This document shows positions 41,725 to 50,568 of a DNA stretch of 64,000 nt, in pieces. Origin of the DNA: an uncultured Sulfitobacter sp. (GTDB taxonomy: Bacteria; Pseudomonadota; Alphaproteobacteria; Rhodobacterales; Rhodobacteraceae); contig NZ_CANMFS010000012.1 of assembly GCF_947497275.1 (NCBI RefSeq), positions 22,368-86,367 on the forward strand, in the 5' to 3' direction. Each line of letters starts with the position of its first letter. Position 1 is the stretch's first letter. A program made the translations under genes and the position numbers. The notes beneath the pieces were generated by a model. The model made no database searches. It saw only the letters and a program-made list of their open reading frames with translations, and was not told the origin of the DNA.

Positions 41725-42516
41725 ATGAAAACCGTGATCTTCATTCCCGCGCGCTATGCCTCGACCCGCTATCCCGGCAAACCGCTGGTGGCGCTGCGCC
41801 AAAAGGACGGCAGCGAAAAAACCCTGATCGAGATGAGCTGGGAGGCGGCGCGCGCCATTCGCGGAGTCGATGCCGTCTATGTGGCCACCGACGACGACCG
41901 GATCGCGGACGCCGCGCGCGGTTTCGGCGCGGATGTGGTGATGACCGATGCGGCCTGCGAGAACGGCACCGCGCGGGTGGCGCAGGCCTTTGCGCGCGCG
42001 GACATCGATGCCGATCTGGTGATCAACTTTCAGGGCGACGCGCCGCTGACGCCGCCGTGGTTCGTCGAGGCGTTGATCGAGGCCATGCGCGCCGACGACA
42101 GCATCGGCATGGCCACGCCCGTGCTGCGCTGCGACCGCGCCACCTATGACGCGCTGAAGGACGACCGCGCGCAGGGCCGCGTCGGCGGCACCACCGCCGT
42201 TTTCGACGCGGCCATGAACGCGCTCTATTTCTCGAAAGAGGTGCTGCCCTACATTGATCCGGGCAAGGTGGCAGAGCCAATCCCGGTGTTCCACCACGTC
42301 GGTGTCTACGGCTACCGCCCTGCCGCGCTGTCGGCCTATGTCGCCCATCCTGTTTGCCCGCTCGAAACCCTCGAAGGGCTGGAGCAGCTGCGGTTCCTGC
42401 ACGCGGGCCTGCCGGTGCGCTGCGTCGAGGTCGACGCGCGCGGTCGTGTGTTCTGGGAGCTTAACAACCCCACCGACGTGGCACGGATCGAGACGGCATT
42501 GCGGGAGATGACCTAA
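41725..42516 (+). CDS. kdsB: 3-deoxy-manno-octulosonate cytidylyltransferase
   Basis: The product has 263 residues. It makes CMP-KDO from CTP and KDO in the cytoplasm, for lipid A core or for the KDO linker of group 2 capsules. Motifs are FIPARYASTRYPGKPL at the N-terminus, VYVATDDDRIADAA, VINFQGDAPLTPPWFVE, FHHVGVYGYRPAAL and LETLEGLEQLRFLHAG, all typical of the family. The start lies one base after the kdsD stop. The gene ends nine bases from the stop of the convergent RTX gene on the other strand. In a kps locus it may be the kpsU copy. Confidence 0.95.
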   Translation: MKTVIFIPARYASTRYPGKPLVALRQKDGSEKTLIEMSWEAARAIRGVDAVYVATDDDRIADAARGFGADVVMTDAACENGTARVAQAFARADIDADLVINFQGDAPLTPPWFVEALIEAMRADDSIGMATPVLRCDRATYDALKDDRAQGRVGGTTAVFDAAMNALYFSKEVLPYIDPGKVAEPIPVFHHVGVYGYRPAALSAYVAHPVCPLETLEGLEQLRFLHAGLPVRCVEVDARGRVFWELNNPTDVARIETALREMT

Positions 42517-42525
42517 GCTTCGCGC

Positions 42526-45186
42526 CTATCCCGACAGATCGTAGAGCGTACCGTCGATTGTCAGGCCGATCTCGTCCTGTGCCATGCCGTCGACCAGCGC
42601 CCAGAGGATCTGCCCGGTGGGTTTGTAGATGACGAAGGCCTCGGCCACATCCGCGTCCCCCGCGCCGGGGGTGAAGGCGCTGTTGATCTGGAACTGCGCC
42701 GCCGTGGCGCGGGCGTTGCCGAACACCAGCGTATCGCCGTCCGCCGCAAGATAATCCTGGATCCAGTCGGCCCCGTGATCCGAAATGCCCAAATGAAAGA
42801 AACTGTCCGCGCCCGCGCCGCCGTTGATCTGGTCGAACCCGAAGCCGCCGTTGATGAAATCATCGCCACCGCCGCCAAACAGCGTGTCGCCAAGCGCCGC
42901 GCCCGTCAGCGTGTCGTCGCCCGCGCCCCCGATCACCAGATCCGCGCCAAAGCCGCCCGCGATCACGTCGTCGCCCGCGTCGCCGCGCAGCTCGTCGTTG
43001 CCGTGGCTACCATCGATGGTGTCGTCGCCGTCACCGCCATAGATCACATCGCGCAGATCCCCCGCCCCCTCACCGCCGGTGAGAACGTCGTCGCCCGCGC
43101 CGCCGATCAGCGTATCACGGCCCCCACCGCCGTGGAGGGTATCGCCCAGATCGCCGCCTTCCAGCCGGTTGTCTTCCGCATCCCCCGTCAGCAGCAGTGC
43201 TGCAGACGGGTCTATGTCCGGTTCTGGATCCGGCGGATCTTCGTCGGGAGGCGGAATGGACTGTCCGTCGGATGAATCGAGATCCTCACTCTGCGTCACG
43301 GGTGTGTCAGGTCCGGGCGGATCCGCAGCCGTGTCCTGCACCGCGATGCGGGCCGCGCTGGTCAGGCTCTCTTGCGTGCCCTGCCCGTCGGTATAGCGGA
43401 CGGTGACGGCGATGGCCGCATCGGCATCGGGTGCGGCGACGGTATAGCGCGCGCCGGTGGCCCCCGCGATGGCGGTGCCGTCGCGCAGCCATTGATAGTC
43501 AAAGCTGCCCAACCCGTCGGCATCGTCGAGCGTCGTGGTGACTGCTTCGAGCGCGCCGCCGGGGCGGGCCGTTCCCACCAGAAGCACGGCACCGGTGGGC
43601 AGGTCGTTGACGTTCTGCACCGGCGCGGTCGCGGTGGTGGTGATGCGGGTGATGCCGGCACTGCCGGTGTACTGCGCGCTGACCGCGATCTGTGCGCCTA
43701 CATCCGCCTGTCCCAGCGTGTAGGTGCTGCCGGTGGCGCCGTCGATTGCCACACCGTCGCGCAGCCAGCTGTAGGCTTGCGCCTGCGTCGAGGGCGTGCC
43801 GAACAGATCCATCGCACCGGTAAATGTGGCGGTGAGGGTCGCGTTCTGCACCGCCGCACCGGCGAGCGTGACGCCGGCGTCGGTGTCCGCAATGGTGCCT
43901 TGCAGATAGATCTCCTCGCCATCGGCGAAACGAATGTGTTTGAACGTGTCGCTGCCGGTGATCGTCATGCCTGCGCGCGCCTCCGCGCTAAGCGCGGCAA
44001 TGTCGAGCGTGTCGCGCCCGAAGGTGAAATCATAGACGGTGTCGCTGCCCATGCCGGGCTCGATTACCACCCGGTCCGATCCATCGCCGGTGCGGATGGA
44101 ATCGTCGCCCAGACCCCCGCGCAGGGTATCGTCGCCCGTGTCGCCCAAAAGAAAATCATCGCCCGGACCGCCGCGGATGAAATCATTGCCGTCCTGCCCG
44201 AAAAGCGTATCGCTGCCCGCGCTGCCCAGCAGCGTGTCGTGTCCCGCATTGCCCTGAAGCTGGTCGGCACCGGGACCACCCTCCAGCCAGTCGTCGCCCT
44301 CCTGTCCGAACGCGGTATCGTCGCCCTCCCCACCCAGCAGCGTGTCGTCGCCCAAATCGCCCTGAAGCTGGTCGTCGCCCGCCAGCCCCTCGATCAGATC
44401 ATCGAGCAGGGTGCCGAACACCGTCTCCTCGCCCATCGTGGCGAGGGGCGGTGTGCTGCCCTGGGCGGTGTACCCCGCGATCTCGTAGCCGATGTCGGCC
44501 AGCATCGCGAGATCGAGCGCGCCGGGCAGCTTGCGCGTGCCCGTCATGGTGACCGGATCGAGCAACACCTCGCCCCCATCGTGCCCGTTCTGCACATGGC
44601 CGTGATCCTCTTCGAGCGGCACGTCCGTACCACCGTTCGCGGCCACGGCATTGACACCCGTAAAGGCATGATCAACCACCAGCGCGTCGAAGGCGGGCGC
44701 CGTCCCGATGCCCAGAATATGCCCGATTTCATGCAATACCGTGGTCAGCAGATCGTTCTTGCCGGCCACCGGCCCATCCAGATCATAGCTCCAGTCATAG
44801 CGCAGATCGAGCACCACGACCCCGGCCCAGGGTTCGAAATCGGTGACCGGTCCGCCGTTCCTGAAGTCATCGCTGATGCGGCTGCGAAGCACGTCGCCCT
44901 CGGCATCGGTGCCCGCAAAGCCGCCGCGCCCCAGCGCGGAGATGTCGCGTGCGCCCGCGAATATCAGCAGGTCGTCGATGTCTTCGTCGAGGGTGATCGT
45001 CTCGCGCTGGCCCGAAACAGAGGGGTTGGCGATGCTGAACGTGGTGCCGGCGCGCACCTCGTCGAAGTCGTCCTCGATGAGGCCCGACCAGATCTCGGCG
45101 GCGCGGTCCATGACCGCACGCACGGCCGGATCATCGTAGAACCCCGTGGGGTCAAACCGATAATCGAAGGCGATGCTGAAGCTCAT
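42526..45186 (-). CDS. RTX protein with matrixin-like metalloprotease head
   Basis: The product has 886 residues. I chose the ATG at 45186, with GAGGAG about ten bases upstream, over an ATG 33 bases earlier. Residues 1-230 look like a metalloprotease domain with HEIGHILGIG at 152-161. The third zinc ligand of the classical HExxHxxGxxH motif is not in place, so the exact family is open. A block of GGxGxDxLx calcium-binding repeats (about 240-400) follows, then two Ig-like repeats (YSWLRDGVAIDGATGSTYTL, YQWLRDGTAIAGATGARYTV). After an acidic Pro-rich linker come more RTX repeats and the C-terminal module shared with seven other proteins of this array (ending GTLYDLSG). It has no signal peptide, consistent with type I secretion. 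Confidence 0.86.
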   Translation of the reverse strand: MSFSIAFDYRFDPTGFYDDPAVRAVMDRAAEIWSGLIEDDFDEVRAGTTFSIANPSVSGQRETITLDEDIDDLLIFAGARDISALGRGGFAGTDAEGDVLRSRISDDFRNGGPVTDFEPWAGVVVLDLRYDWSYDLDGPVAGKNDLLTTVLHEIGHILGIGTAPAFDALVVDHAFTGVNAVAANGGTDVPLEEDHGHVQNGHDGGEVLLDPVTMTGTRKLPGALDLAMLADIGYEIAGYTAQGSTPPLATMGEETVFGTLLDDLIEGLAGDDQLQGDLGDDTLLGGEGDDTAFGQEGDDWLEGGPGADQLQGNAGHDTLLGSAGSDTLFGQDGNDFIRGGPGDDFLLGDTGDDTLRGGLGDDSIRTGDGSDRVVIEPGMGSDTVYDFTFGRDTLDIAALSAEARAGMTITGSDTFKHIRFADGEEIYLQGTIADTDAGVTLAGAAVQNATLTATFTGAMDLFGTPSTQAQAYSWLRDGVAIDGATGSTYTLGQADVGAQIAVSAQYTGSAGITRITTTATAPVQNVNDLPTGAVLLVGTARPGGALEAVTTTLDDADGLGSFDYQWLRDGTAIAGATGARYTVAAPDADAAIAVTVRYTDGQGTQESLTSAARIAVQDTAADPPGPDTPVTQSEDLDSSDGQSIPPPDEDPPDPEPDIDPSAALLLTGDAEDNRLEGGDLGDTLHGGGGRDTLIGGAGDDVLTGGEGAGDLRDVIYGGDGDDTIDGSHGNDELRGDAGDDVIAGGFGADLVIGGAGDDTLTGAALGDTLFGGGGDDFINGGFGFDQINGGAGADSFFHLGISDHGADWIQDYLAADGDTLVFGNARATAAQFQINSAFTPGAGDADVAEAFVIYKPTGQILWALVDGMAQDEIGLTIDGTLYDLSG

Positions 45187-45336
45187 GCAGCGGGTCTCCT
45201 CACACATGCTGGAAAACAACGAAGGGCGCGCAAATGCCCCCGTCCAGCACGTGCCGGGACACCCGTCGATCCTTTGGCGCCGTGGGCGGGAAAGGATCTC
45301 GCAGAAGTTTATTCAACCTCTGAAACGGGGTGAATT

Positions 45337-45367
45337 AAGGGCCAGAACCGGGTGAATTCTGGCCCTT
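45337..45367 (-). terminator. Hairpin after the large RTX gene
   Basis: A perfect 11-bp stem (AAGGGCCAGAA and TTCTGGCCCTT) with a nine-base loop begins eight bases after the stop of the RTX gene at 45375 on the minus strand. It is not followed by a strong T-run, so termination may be partial or Rho-assisted. Confidence 0.62.
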
Positions 45368-45374
45368 TGTCGGT

Positions 45375-48300
45375 TCAGGCCGTCAGGTCGAAGACCTCGG
45401 AGCCGATTTGCAGGTTGATCTCGTCCTGACCCGCGCCGTCGACCAGCGCCCACAGGATCTGGCCGGTGGGGCGGAAGATGACGAAGGCCTCGTCGATGCC
45501 CGGCCCCCCCGCGCCCTGCGTGGTGGCGATGTTGATCTGGAACTGGCTCGCCGCGACATCGCCACGCCCGAACACCAACGTGTCGCCCTCGGCGGCATCG
45601 TAATCCTGGATCCAGTCCGCGCCGTGGTTCTCGACACCGAGGTGGAAGAAATCATCCGCGCCTGCGCCGCCGTTGACGCGGTCAAAGCCGAAGCCGCCGT
45701 TGATGAAATCGTCGCCATCGCCGCCGAACAGCAGATCGCCGAGGGCCGCACCGGTCAGCACATCGTCGCCAGCCTGCCCCTGGACGGTGTCGGCACCAAA
45801 GCCGCCCGCCATCGTGTCGTTGCCGTTGCCGCCAAAGATCTCGTCGTTGCCGTAGCCCGCGTCGATCTCGTCGTTGCCGTTGCCGCCATAGATCACGTCC
45901 CGCAGATCGCCTGCGGAGGCGCCACCGGTGATTTCGTCGTTGCCGTCCCCGCCGTTGAGCGTATCGGCACCGTCGCCGCCCGCCAGCGTATCGTTGCCGC
46001 CCTCGCCCAACAGCCGGTCGTTGCCTGCTGCGCCGTTGAGGAAGTCATCGCTGGCACCGCCGCGCAGGGTGTTGTTGCCCGCGTCGCCGAACAGCCTCAG
46101 GCCGTTGTCGATGGGATCAACGACTTCGGCGGGTGTCGCGCCGCGGGGCAGCTCAACCGCGACAGATTCCACCGTCTCCACGTTGCCGAAGCCATCGGTG
46201 AAGGTGCCGCGCACCGACAGTGCCTTTTCGATGTCCGCTTCCGTCAGCGTATAGCGGGTTCCGGTCGCGCCCGCGATGTCCTCGCCGTCGCGCTGCCACT
46301 GGTAGGACAGCGGCCCGACACCGTCGTCGTCGGAAATCGCGGGATCGAGCGTCAGCGTCTCGCCCAGCATCAGACCGCCGCCCAGGATCAGGTTGCCGCT
46401 GACGGGGTCGTTGACGTTGGCGACCGGGCCGGACTGGGTCGATACCAGTTTCTCGACGTTGCCCGCCCCGTCGGTATAGGTGACTTCGACCGTGACGAAG
46501 TTGTTCACATCCTGCTGCGTCAGGGTGTATTCCGATCCCGTCGCGTTCTGGATCGACTGGCCGCCGCGCACCCAGTGATAGCTGAACGTGCCCAGCCCGT
46601 CCTCGTCCGTGATGCCGGCGGTGCTGACCGACAGCGTCTCGTCTTCGGTCGGTGTGCCGCTGACCGCCAGTGCGCCCAGGGGTGCGTCGTTGAGGTTCTC
46701 GACCGCATCGGTCGGCTGGCTGGTCAGCGCGTTGCCGTCATAGGCCACGCGTACGGTGATTTCCGCGCCGGTGTCGGCCTGGGTCAGCACATAGGTCTCT
46801 CCGGTGGCGCCACTGATCGATCGGCCGTCGCGCTGCCACTGGTAACTGACATCGGACGGGTCCGCACCGTACAGACCGGTGGCCCCCGTGAGCGTCGCCG
46901 TCAGCGTCGAATCCTCCGTCGCCGCACCGGAAATGACGACGCGGTCCGCGCCCGCGCCGATATCGCCTTGCAACAGGATGCTGCCGCCGTCCTCCAGCGT
47001 GACCTGCTGGCCGCCGCTTACCCGGGTGGTGGTGATCCCCGCGATCTGCGCGGCGCTCAGCCCGGACACATCCAGACCGTCAGTGCCGAATTCGAAATCA
47101 CGCACGGTATCGTCGCCCATCCGCGCGGACAGCACAAAACGGTCCGCCCCCTCGCCGCCCGTCAGGTCGTCGTCGCCGGTGCCGCCCGAAATCGTGTCGT
47201 CGCCGGCGTTGCCCTTGATCGTGTCGTTGCCCGATCCGCCCGACAGGCTGTCATCGCTCTCGCGCCCGGTGATGATGTCGCTGCCGGCCAATCCGTTCAG
47301 AACGGTCGTGCCAGAAGCCACGCTCAGCACGTCCGCCTCGCCGCTCGGCGCGTTGTCCTTTTCGACCCGCGCTTCGTCCACGCGCGCGCGCAACTGCGCC
47401 ATGGTGAATGTCGCGCCGTCAGCGAACTGCACCCGCTCGATCGCGCCGGCGTCGGAGCCGGAGTACGAATTGACCAGCGCCAGCACGTCGCGCCCGTTGT
47501 CGGCATTCCCGAAGTCCAGAACCATCTCATCGGCACCGCGCTCGGAGACGCTCATATTCTCGACCAGATAGCCTTCGACGATCACCGTATCGGTGCCGCC
47601 GGTGGTAGCACCCAGATCGTTGATCGAATCCCGCCCGTCCCCGGCGCGGTAGATATAGGTGTCGCCGCCGGCACCGCCGGACAGGGTGTCCCCGTCCGCC
47701 TCGCCGCCCAGCATCGTGTCATTGCCGTCAAAGCCGAACAGCTGGTTGGCCTGCGCGTTGCCGCGCAGCATGTCGTCGTGATCGGAGCCGTGCGCGTATT
47801 CGATGTTGCGCAGCGTATCGAAATAGCCCAGCCCGTCAGACGCCGTACCGGTGGCCAGATCGACCGTCACGCCGGAGGTGGAGTTGAGATAGCGCACCAT
47901 GTCGCCGCTACCCGATCCCCCGTCGAGCGTGTCGGTGCCCACTTCGCCCCACAGCTGGTCGTTGCCGCTGCCCCCGGTCAGGCTGTCGTTGCCGGTGCCG
48001 CCTAGAATGACGTCCGCACCGCCGTCGCCGGTGATGTCGTCGTTACCCGCATAGCCGAACAGGCGGTTGGCGCCGGTGTCGCCCGTGATGTCGTCATCGT
48101 GGTCCGACCCGTGCACGTTCTCGATGTTGCGCAGCGTGTCGTCCGCGCCCGATCCGTCGATCGCAGTGCCCGCGCCCAGATTGACGGTCACACCGCGCGC
48201 GTCCTCGCGGTAGCGCAGGATGTCGGATCCGGTGCCGCCGTCGATGGTGTCGGCACCCGCCTCGCCCCAGATCTCGTCGTCGCCCGCACCGCCCACAAGG

Positions 48301-50192
48301 CTGTCGCGCCCCTCGCCGCCCAAAATGACGTCGTCGCCCCCCGAGCCGTTGATCGTGTCGTTGCCGCCATACCCGAACAGGCGGTTGTCCCCGGTCGAGC
48401 CGACGATGTTGTCGGAATTGGCCGACGCATGCAGGTCCTCGACGTTGCGCAGTGTGTCGGTGCTGCCGTAGCCGTCGCGCACCACGCCGGTGGCCAGATT
48501 GGCCGTGACAGCACCCGTCGCCTCGAGATAGCGCGCCACGTCCTGTCCGGTGCCACCGTCGATCGTGTCGTTGCCCGTGCCGCCCCAGATCTCGTCGTCG
48601 CCGCTTTGCCCGTTCAGGACGTCGTTGCCGTCGCCGCCCAGCAGGATGTCGTCACCGCCCGCGCCGCTGAGCGTGTCGTTGCCCTCTTCACCGACCAGCC
48701 AGTTTTCGCCCGCGTTGCCGCGCATCACGTCGGCGCGCTCGGTGCCGAATACCCCTTCGATGTTGCGCACCGTGTCACGGTCGCCGAAGCTGTCGATGAT
48801 CACGCCCGTGGCCAGATCCGCCTCGATGCCCATCTCTCCGCCATCGACAAGCAGATCCTCGCCGTAATGCATGAAATCCTCGCCCGCGCCGCCATCGATG
48901 GTGTCGGCCCCCGTCAGGGCCCAGAAATCGTTGTCCTCGGCGCTGCCGGTGATGTTGTCGTTGAAGATGGTGCCGTGAACCTGGTCGATGTTGATCAGCG
49001 TATCACGGTCGCCGAAGCTGTCGGTGGCCACGCCGGTGGCGAGGTTGACGACGACGCCCTGGGTGCCGCGTTCGATCTGGCCGGTCTCGTAGTTGAGCTG
49101 CCCGATCGTAACTTCGGCGTTGTAGACGACCGTATCGCCGCTGCCGGTGGCGCCGTTGATGGTGTCGTTGCCCTGAAAGCCGACGAACCATTCCAGCTCC
49201 TGGTGGCGCAGGTTACCGCCGATCAGCGTGTCGTCGTAGGCCGAGCCGTTGAGTTCGAGAAAATGCAGCCCGCCGCTGAAGTCGGTGCGCATGCCGTCCG
49301 ATGTCGCGATGCCGGTGGCGAGGTTGACGGTCACCGCACTATCGGTGCGGAACACGATGTGGTGGGCATAGCGCGTGCCCTCGGACCCGGTGCCGGTGAT
49401 CGTCTTGGTGCCGCGCCCGTCGATCACGACGGTGTCGCGGGCGTCCTCCATTGTGGTGCCGATGCGCACGGTGTCGTTGCCGTTGCCGGTAAAGATCAGG
49501 TTGTCGCCGTCGAGCCCGTCGAGATAGTCGTCGCCGTCGCGCCCGAACAGACGGTCGCCGGCAAGCCGGTTGGAGCCGATGATCCGGTCGTCGCTGTCGG
49601 TGCCGATGACATGTTCGACATTGAGCACCCGGTCGGAATTGCCGAAGGTATCGGTCGCGGTCCCCTCGGCGAGGTTGACCGTCACGCCGCGTGTGCCGGT
49701 TTCGCGGAAATAGGCGACCTGGTCGACCCCGCTGCCGCCGTCGAGCGTGTCATTGCCGCCACCGCCGACCAGCGTGTCGTCGCCGCCGCCGCTGTTGATC
49801 ACGTCGTTGCCCCCGCGCCCGTAGAGCAGATCGCCCGCCCCGGCGCGTCCGGTGATGACATCCGCCTGCGCCGATCCATAGACGACTTCGATGTTGGACA
49901 GCAGGTCGGGATTGCCGAAGGTATCGCGCACGGCACCGGTTTCGAGGTTGACAGACACGCCGCCCGTCCCGCCGTCGCGGTCATAGGCCACCTCGTCGAA
50001 ACCGGCACCGCCGTCGAGCGTATCCGCGCCGACACCACCCACCAGCGTGTCGTTGCCCGCACCGCCGTTCAGGGCATCCGATCCGCCCAGCCCGTTGAGC
50101 AGGTCATTGCCGCCCAGCCCGTTGAGAACGTCATTCGTGCCATTGTTTCCGACAATCGTGTCGTTCGAAGCCGTGCCGTTTCTGGTAACCAT
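45375..50192 (-). CDS. Giant RTX protein with Ig-like repeats
   Basis: The product has 1605 residues and is the largest of the array. It begins directly with calcium-binding repeats (MVTRNGTASNDTIVGNNG). In the first 850 residues RTX blocks alternate with a second repeat of the kind VTVNLATGVATDSFGDRDTL followed by NIExVxGT, which I count about eight times. From about 1100 to 1420 there are three Ig-like repeats (SYQWQRDGRSISGATGETYVL and two similar). The C-terminal module shared by the array follows (ending IGSEVFDLTA). AGGAAAA lies eight bases before the ATG. There is no enzyme domain, so it may serve as an adhesin or surface layer. It is presumably exported by a type I system encoded elsewhere. 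Confidence 0.9.
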   Translation of the reverse strand: MVTRNGTASNDTIVGNNGTNDVLNGLGGNDLLNGLGGSDALNGGAGNDTLVGGVGADTLDGGAGFDEVAYDRDGGTGGVSVNLETGAVRDTFGNPDLLSNIEVVYGSAQADVITGRAGAGDLLYGRGGNDVINSGGGDDTLVGGGGNDTLDGGSGVDQVAYFRETGTRGVTVNLAEGTATDTFGNSDRVLNVEHVIGTDSDDRIIGSNRLAGDRLFGRDGDDYLDGLDGDNLIFTGNGNDTVRIGTTMEDARDTVVIDGRGTKTITGTGSEGTRYAHHIVFRTDSAVTVNLATGIATSDGMRTDFSGGLHFLELNGSAYDDTLIGGNLRHQELEWFVGFQGNDTINGATGSGDTVVYNAEVTIGQLNYETGQIERGTQGVVVNLATGVATDSFGDRDTLINIDQVHGTIFNDNITGSAEDNDFWALTGADTIDGGAGEDFMHYGEDLLVDGGEMGIEADLATGVIIDSFGDRDTVRNIEGVFGTERADVMRGNAGENWLVGEEGNDTLSGAGGDDILLGGDGNDVLNGQSGDDEIWGGTGNDTIDGGTGQDVARYLEATGAVTANLATGVVRDGYGSTDTLRNVEDLHASANSDNIVGSTGDNRLFGYGGNDTINGSGGDDVILGGEGRDSLVGGAGDDEIWGEAGADTIDGGTGSDILRYREDARGVTVNLGAGTAIDGSGADDTLRNIENVHGSDHDDDITGDTGANRLFGYAGNDDITGDGGADVILGGTGNDSLTGGSGNDQLWGEVGTDTLDGGSGSGDMVRYLNSTSGVTVDLATGTASDGLGYFDTLRNIEYAHGSDHDDMLRGNAQANQLFGFDGNDTMLGGEADGDTLSGGAGGDTYIYRAGDGRDSINDLGATTGGTDTVIVEGYLVENMSVSERGADEMVLDFGNADNGRDVLALVNSYSGSDAGAIERVQFADGATFTMAQLRARVDEARVEKDNAPSGEADVLSVASGTTVLNGLAGSDIITGRESDDSLSGGSGNDTIKGNAGDDTISGGTGDDDLTGGEGADRFVLSARMGDDTVRDFEFGTDGLDVSGLSAAQIAGITTTRVSGGQQVTLEDGGSILLQGDIGAGADRVVISGAATEDSTLTATLTGATGLYGADPSDVSYQWQRDGRSISGATGETYVLTQADTGAEITVRVAYDGNALTSQPTDAVENLNDAPLGALAVSGTPTEDETLSVSTAGITDEDGLGTFSYHWVRGGQSIQNATGSEYTLTQQDVNNFVTVEVTYTDGAGNVEKLVSTQSGPVANVNDPVSGNLILGGGLMLGETLTLDPAISDDDGVGPLSYQWQRDGEDIAGATGTRYTLTEADIEKALSVRGTFTDGFGNVETVESVAVELPRGATPAEVVDPIDNGLRLFGDAGNNTLRGGASDDFLNGAAGNDRLLGEGGNDTLAGGDGADTLNGGDGNDEITGGASAGDLRDVIYGGNGNDEIDAGYGNDEIFGGNGNDTMAGGFGADTVQGQAGDDVLTGAALGDLLFGGDGDDFINGGFGFDRVNGGAGADDFFHLGVENHGADWIQDYDAAEGDTLVFGRGDVAASQFQINIATTQGAGGPGIDEAFVIFRPTGQILWALVDGAGQDEINLQIGSEVFDLTA

Positions 50193-50568
50193 GAATTTTT
50201 CCTGTCGCTGTCTTTTTTCGGGCGCCTGTTCTGCGCCGCCCGACCGAGGGTGAAATTGCTACGCCGATACAAAGACCAATTTCTGGCCGCATTTATGGTG
50301 CTTTTGTGGCGGTATACCGAAATCATGAAAATTCCCCTATCCCTTCGGAAACGCTGAGCGAAAACTGTTGTCACAGGGACTCACCGGGGGCGGCTTCCCG
50401 CCGGCTCCCGAAGGGATTCGCGGATCCGGCGCAAAAGCGCGCAGCATTTGATGCAAAGCTGGTGCGCATTGAAGGCAAGAGCCGCCAAAGCGCCGCAATC
50501 CTGCGCCTGCACAGGCCGCAGCCCTCCCCCATCTGTGTCCGTGGGGGCGTATCTTTGGGGGATACGGC
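50193..50568. other. Divergent promoter region between two RTX genes
   Basis: The 376 bases separate the giant RTX gene on the minus strand from the propeller-RTX gene on the plus strand. The middle part (50260-50370) is more AT-rich than its surroundings and probably holds promoters for both directions. I see no gene or clear operator in it. Confidence 0.45.

Noticed and set aside
45408..50357. Long open frames antisense to the giant RTX gene
   Set aside because: They exist because GC-rich RTX repeats leave few stops on the opposite strand. Their translations are Val/Ala/Gly-rich, periodic and without any domain pattern, while the minus strand gives clear RTX repeats.
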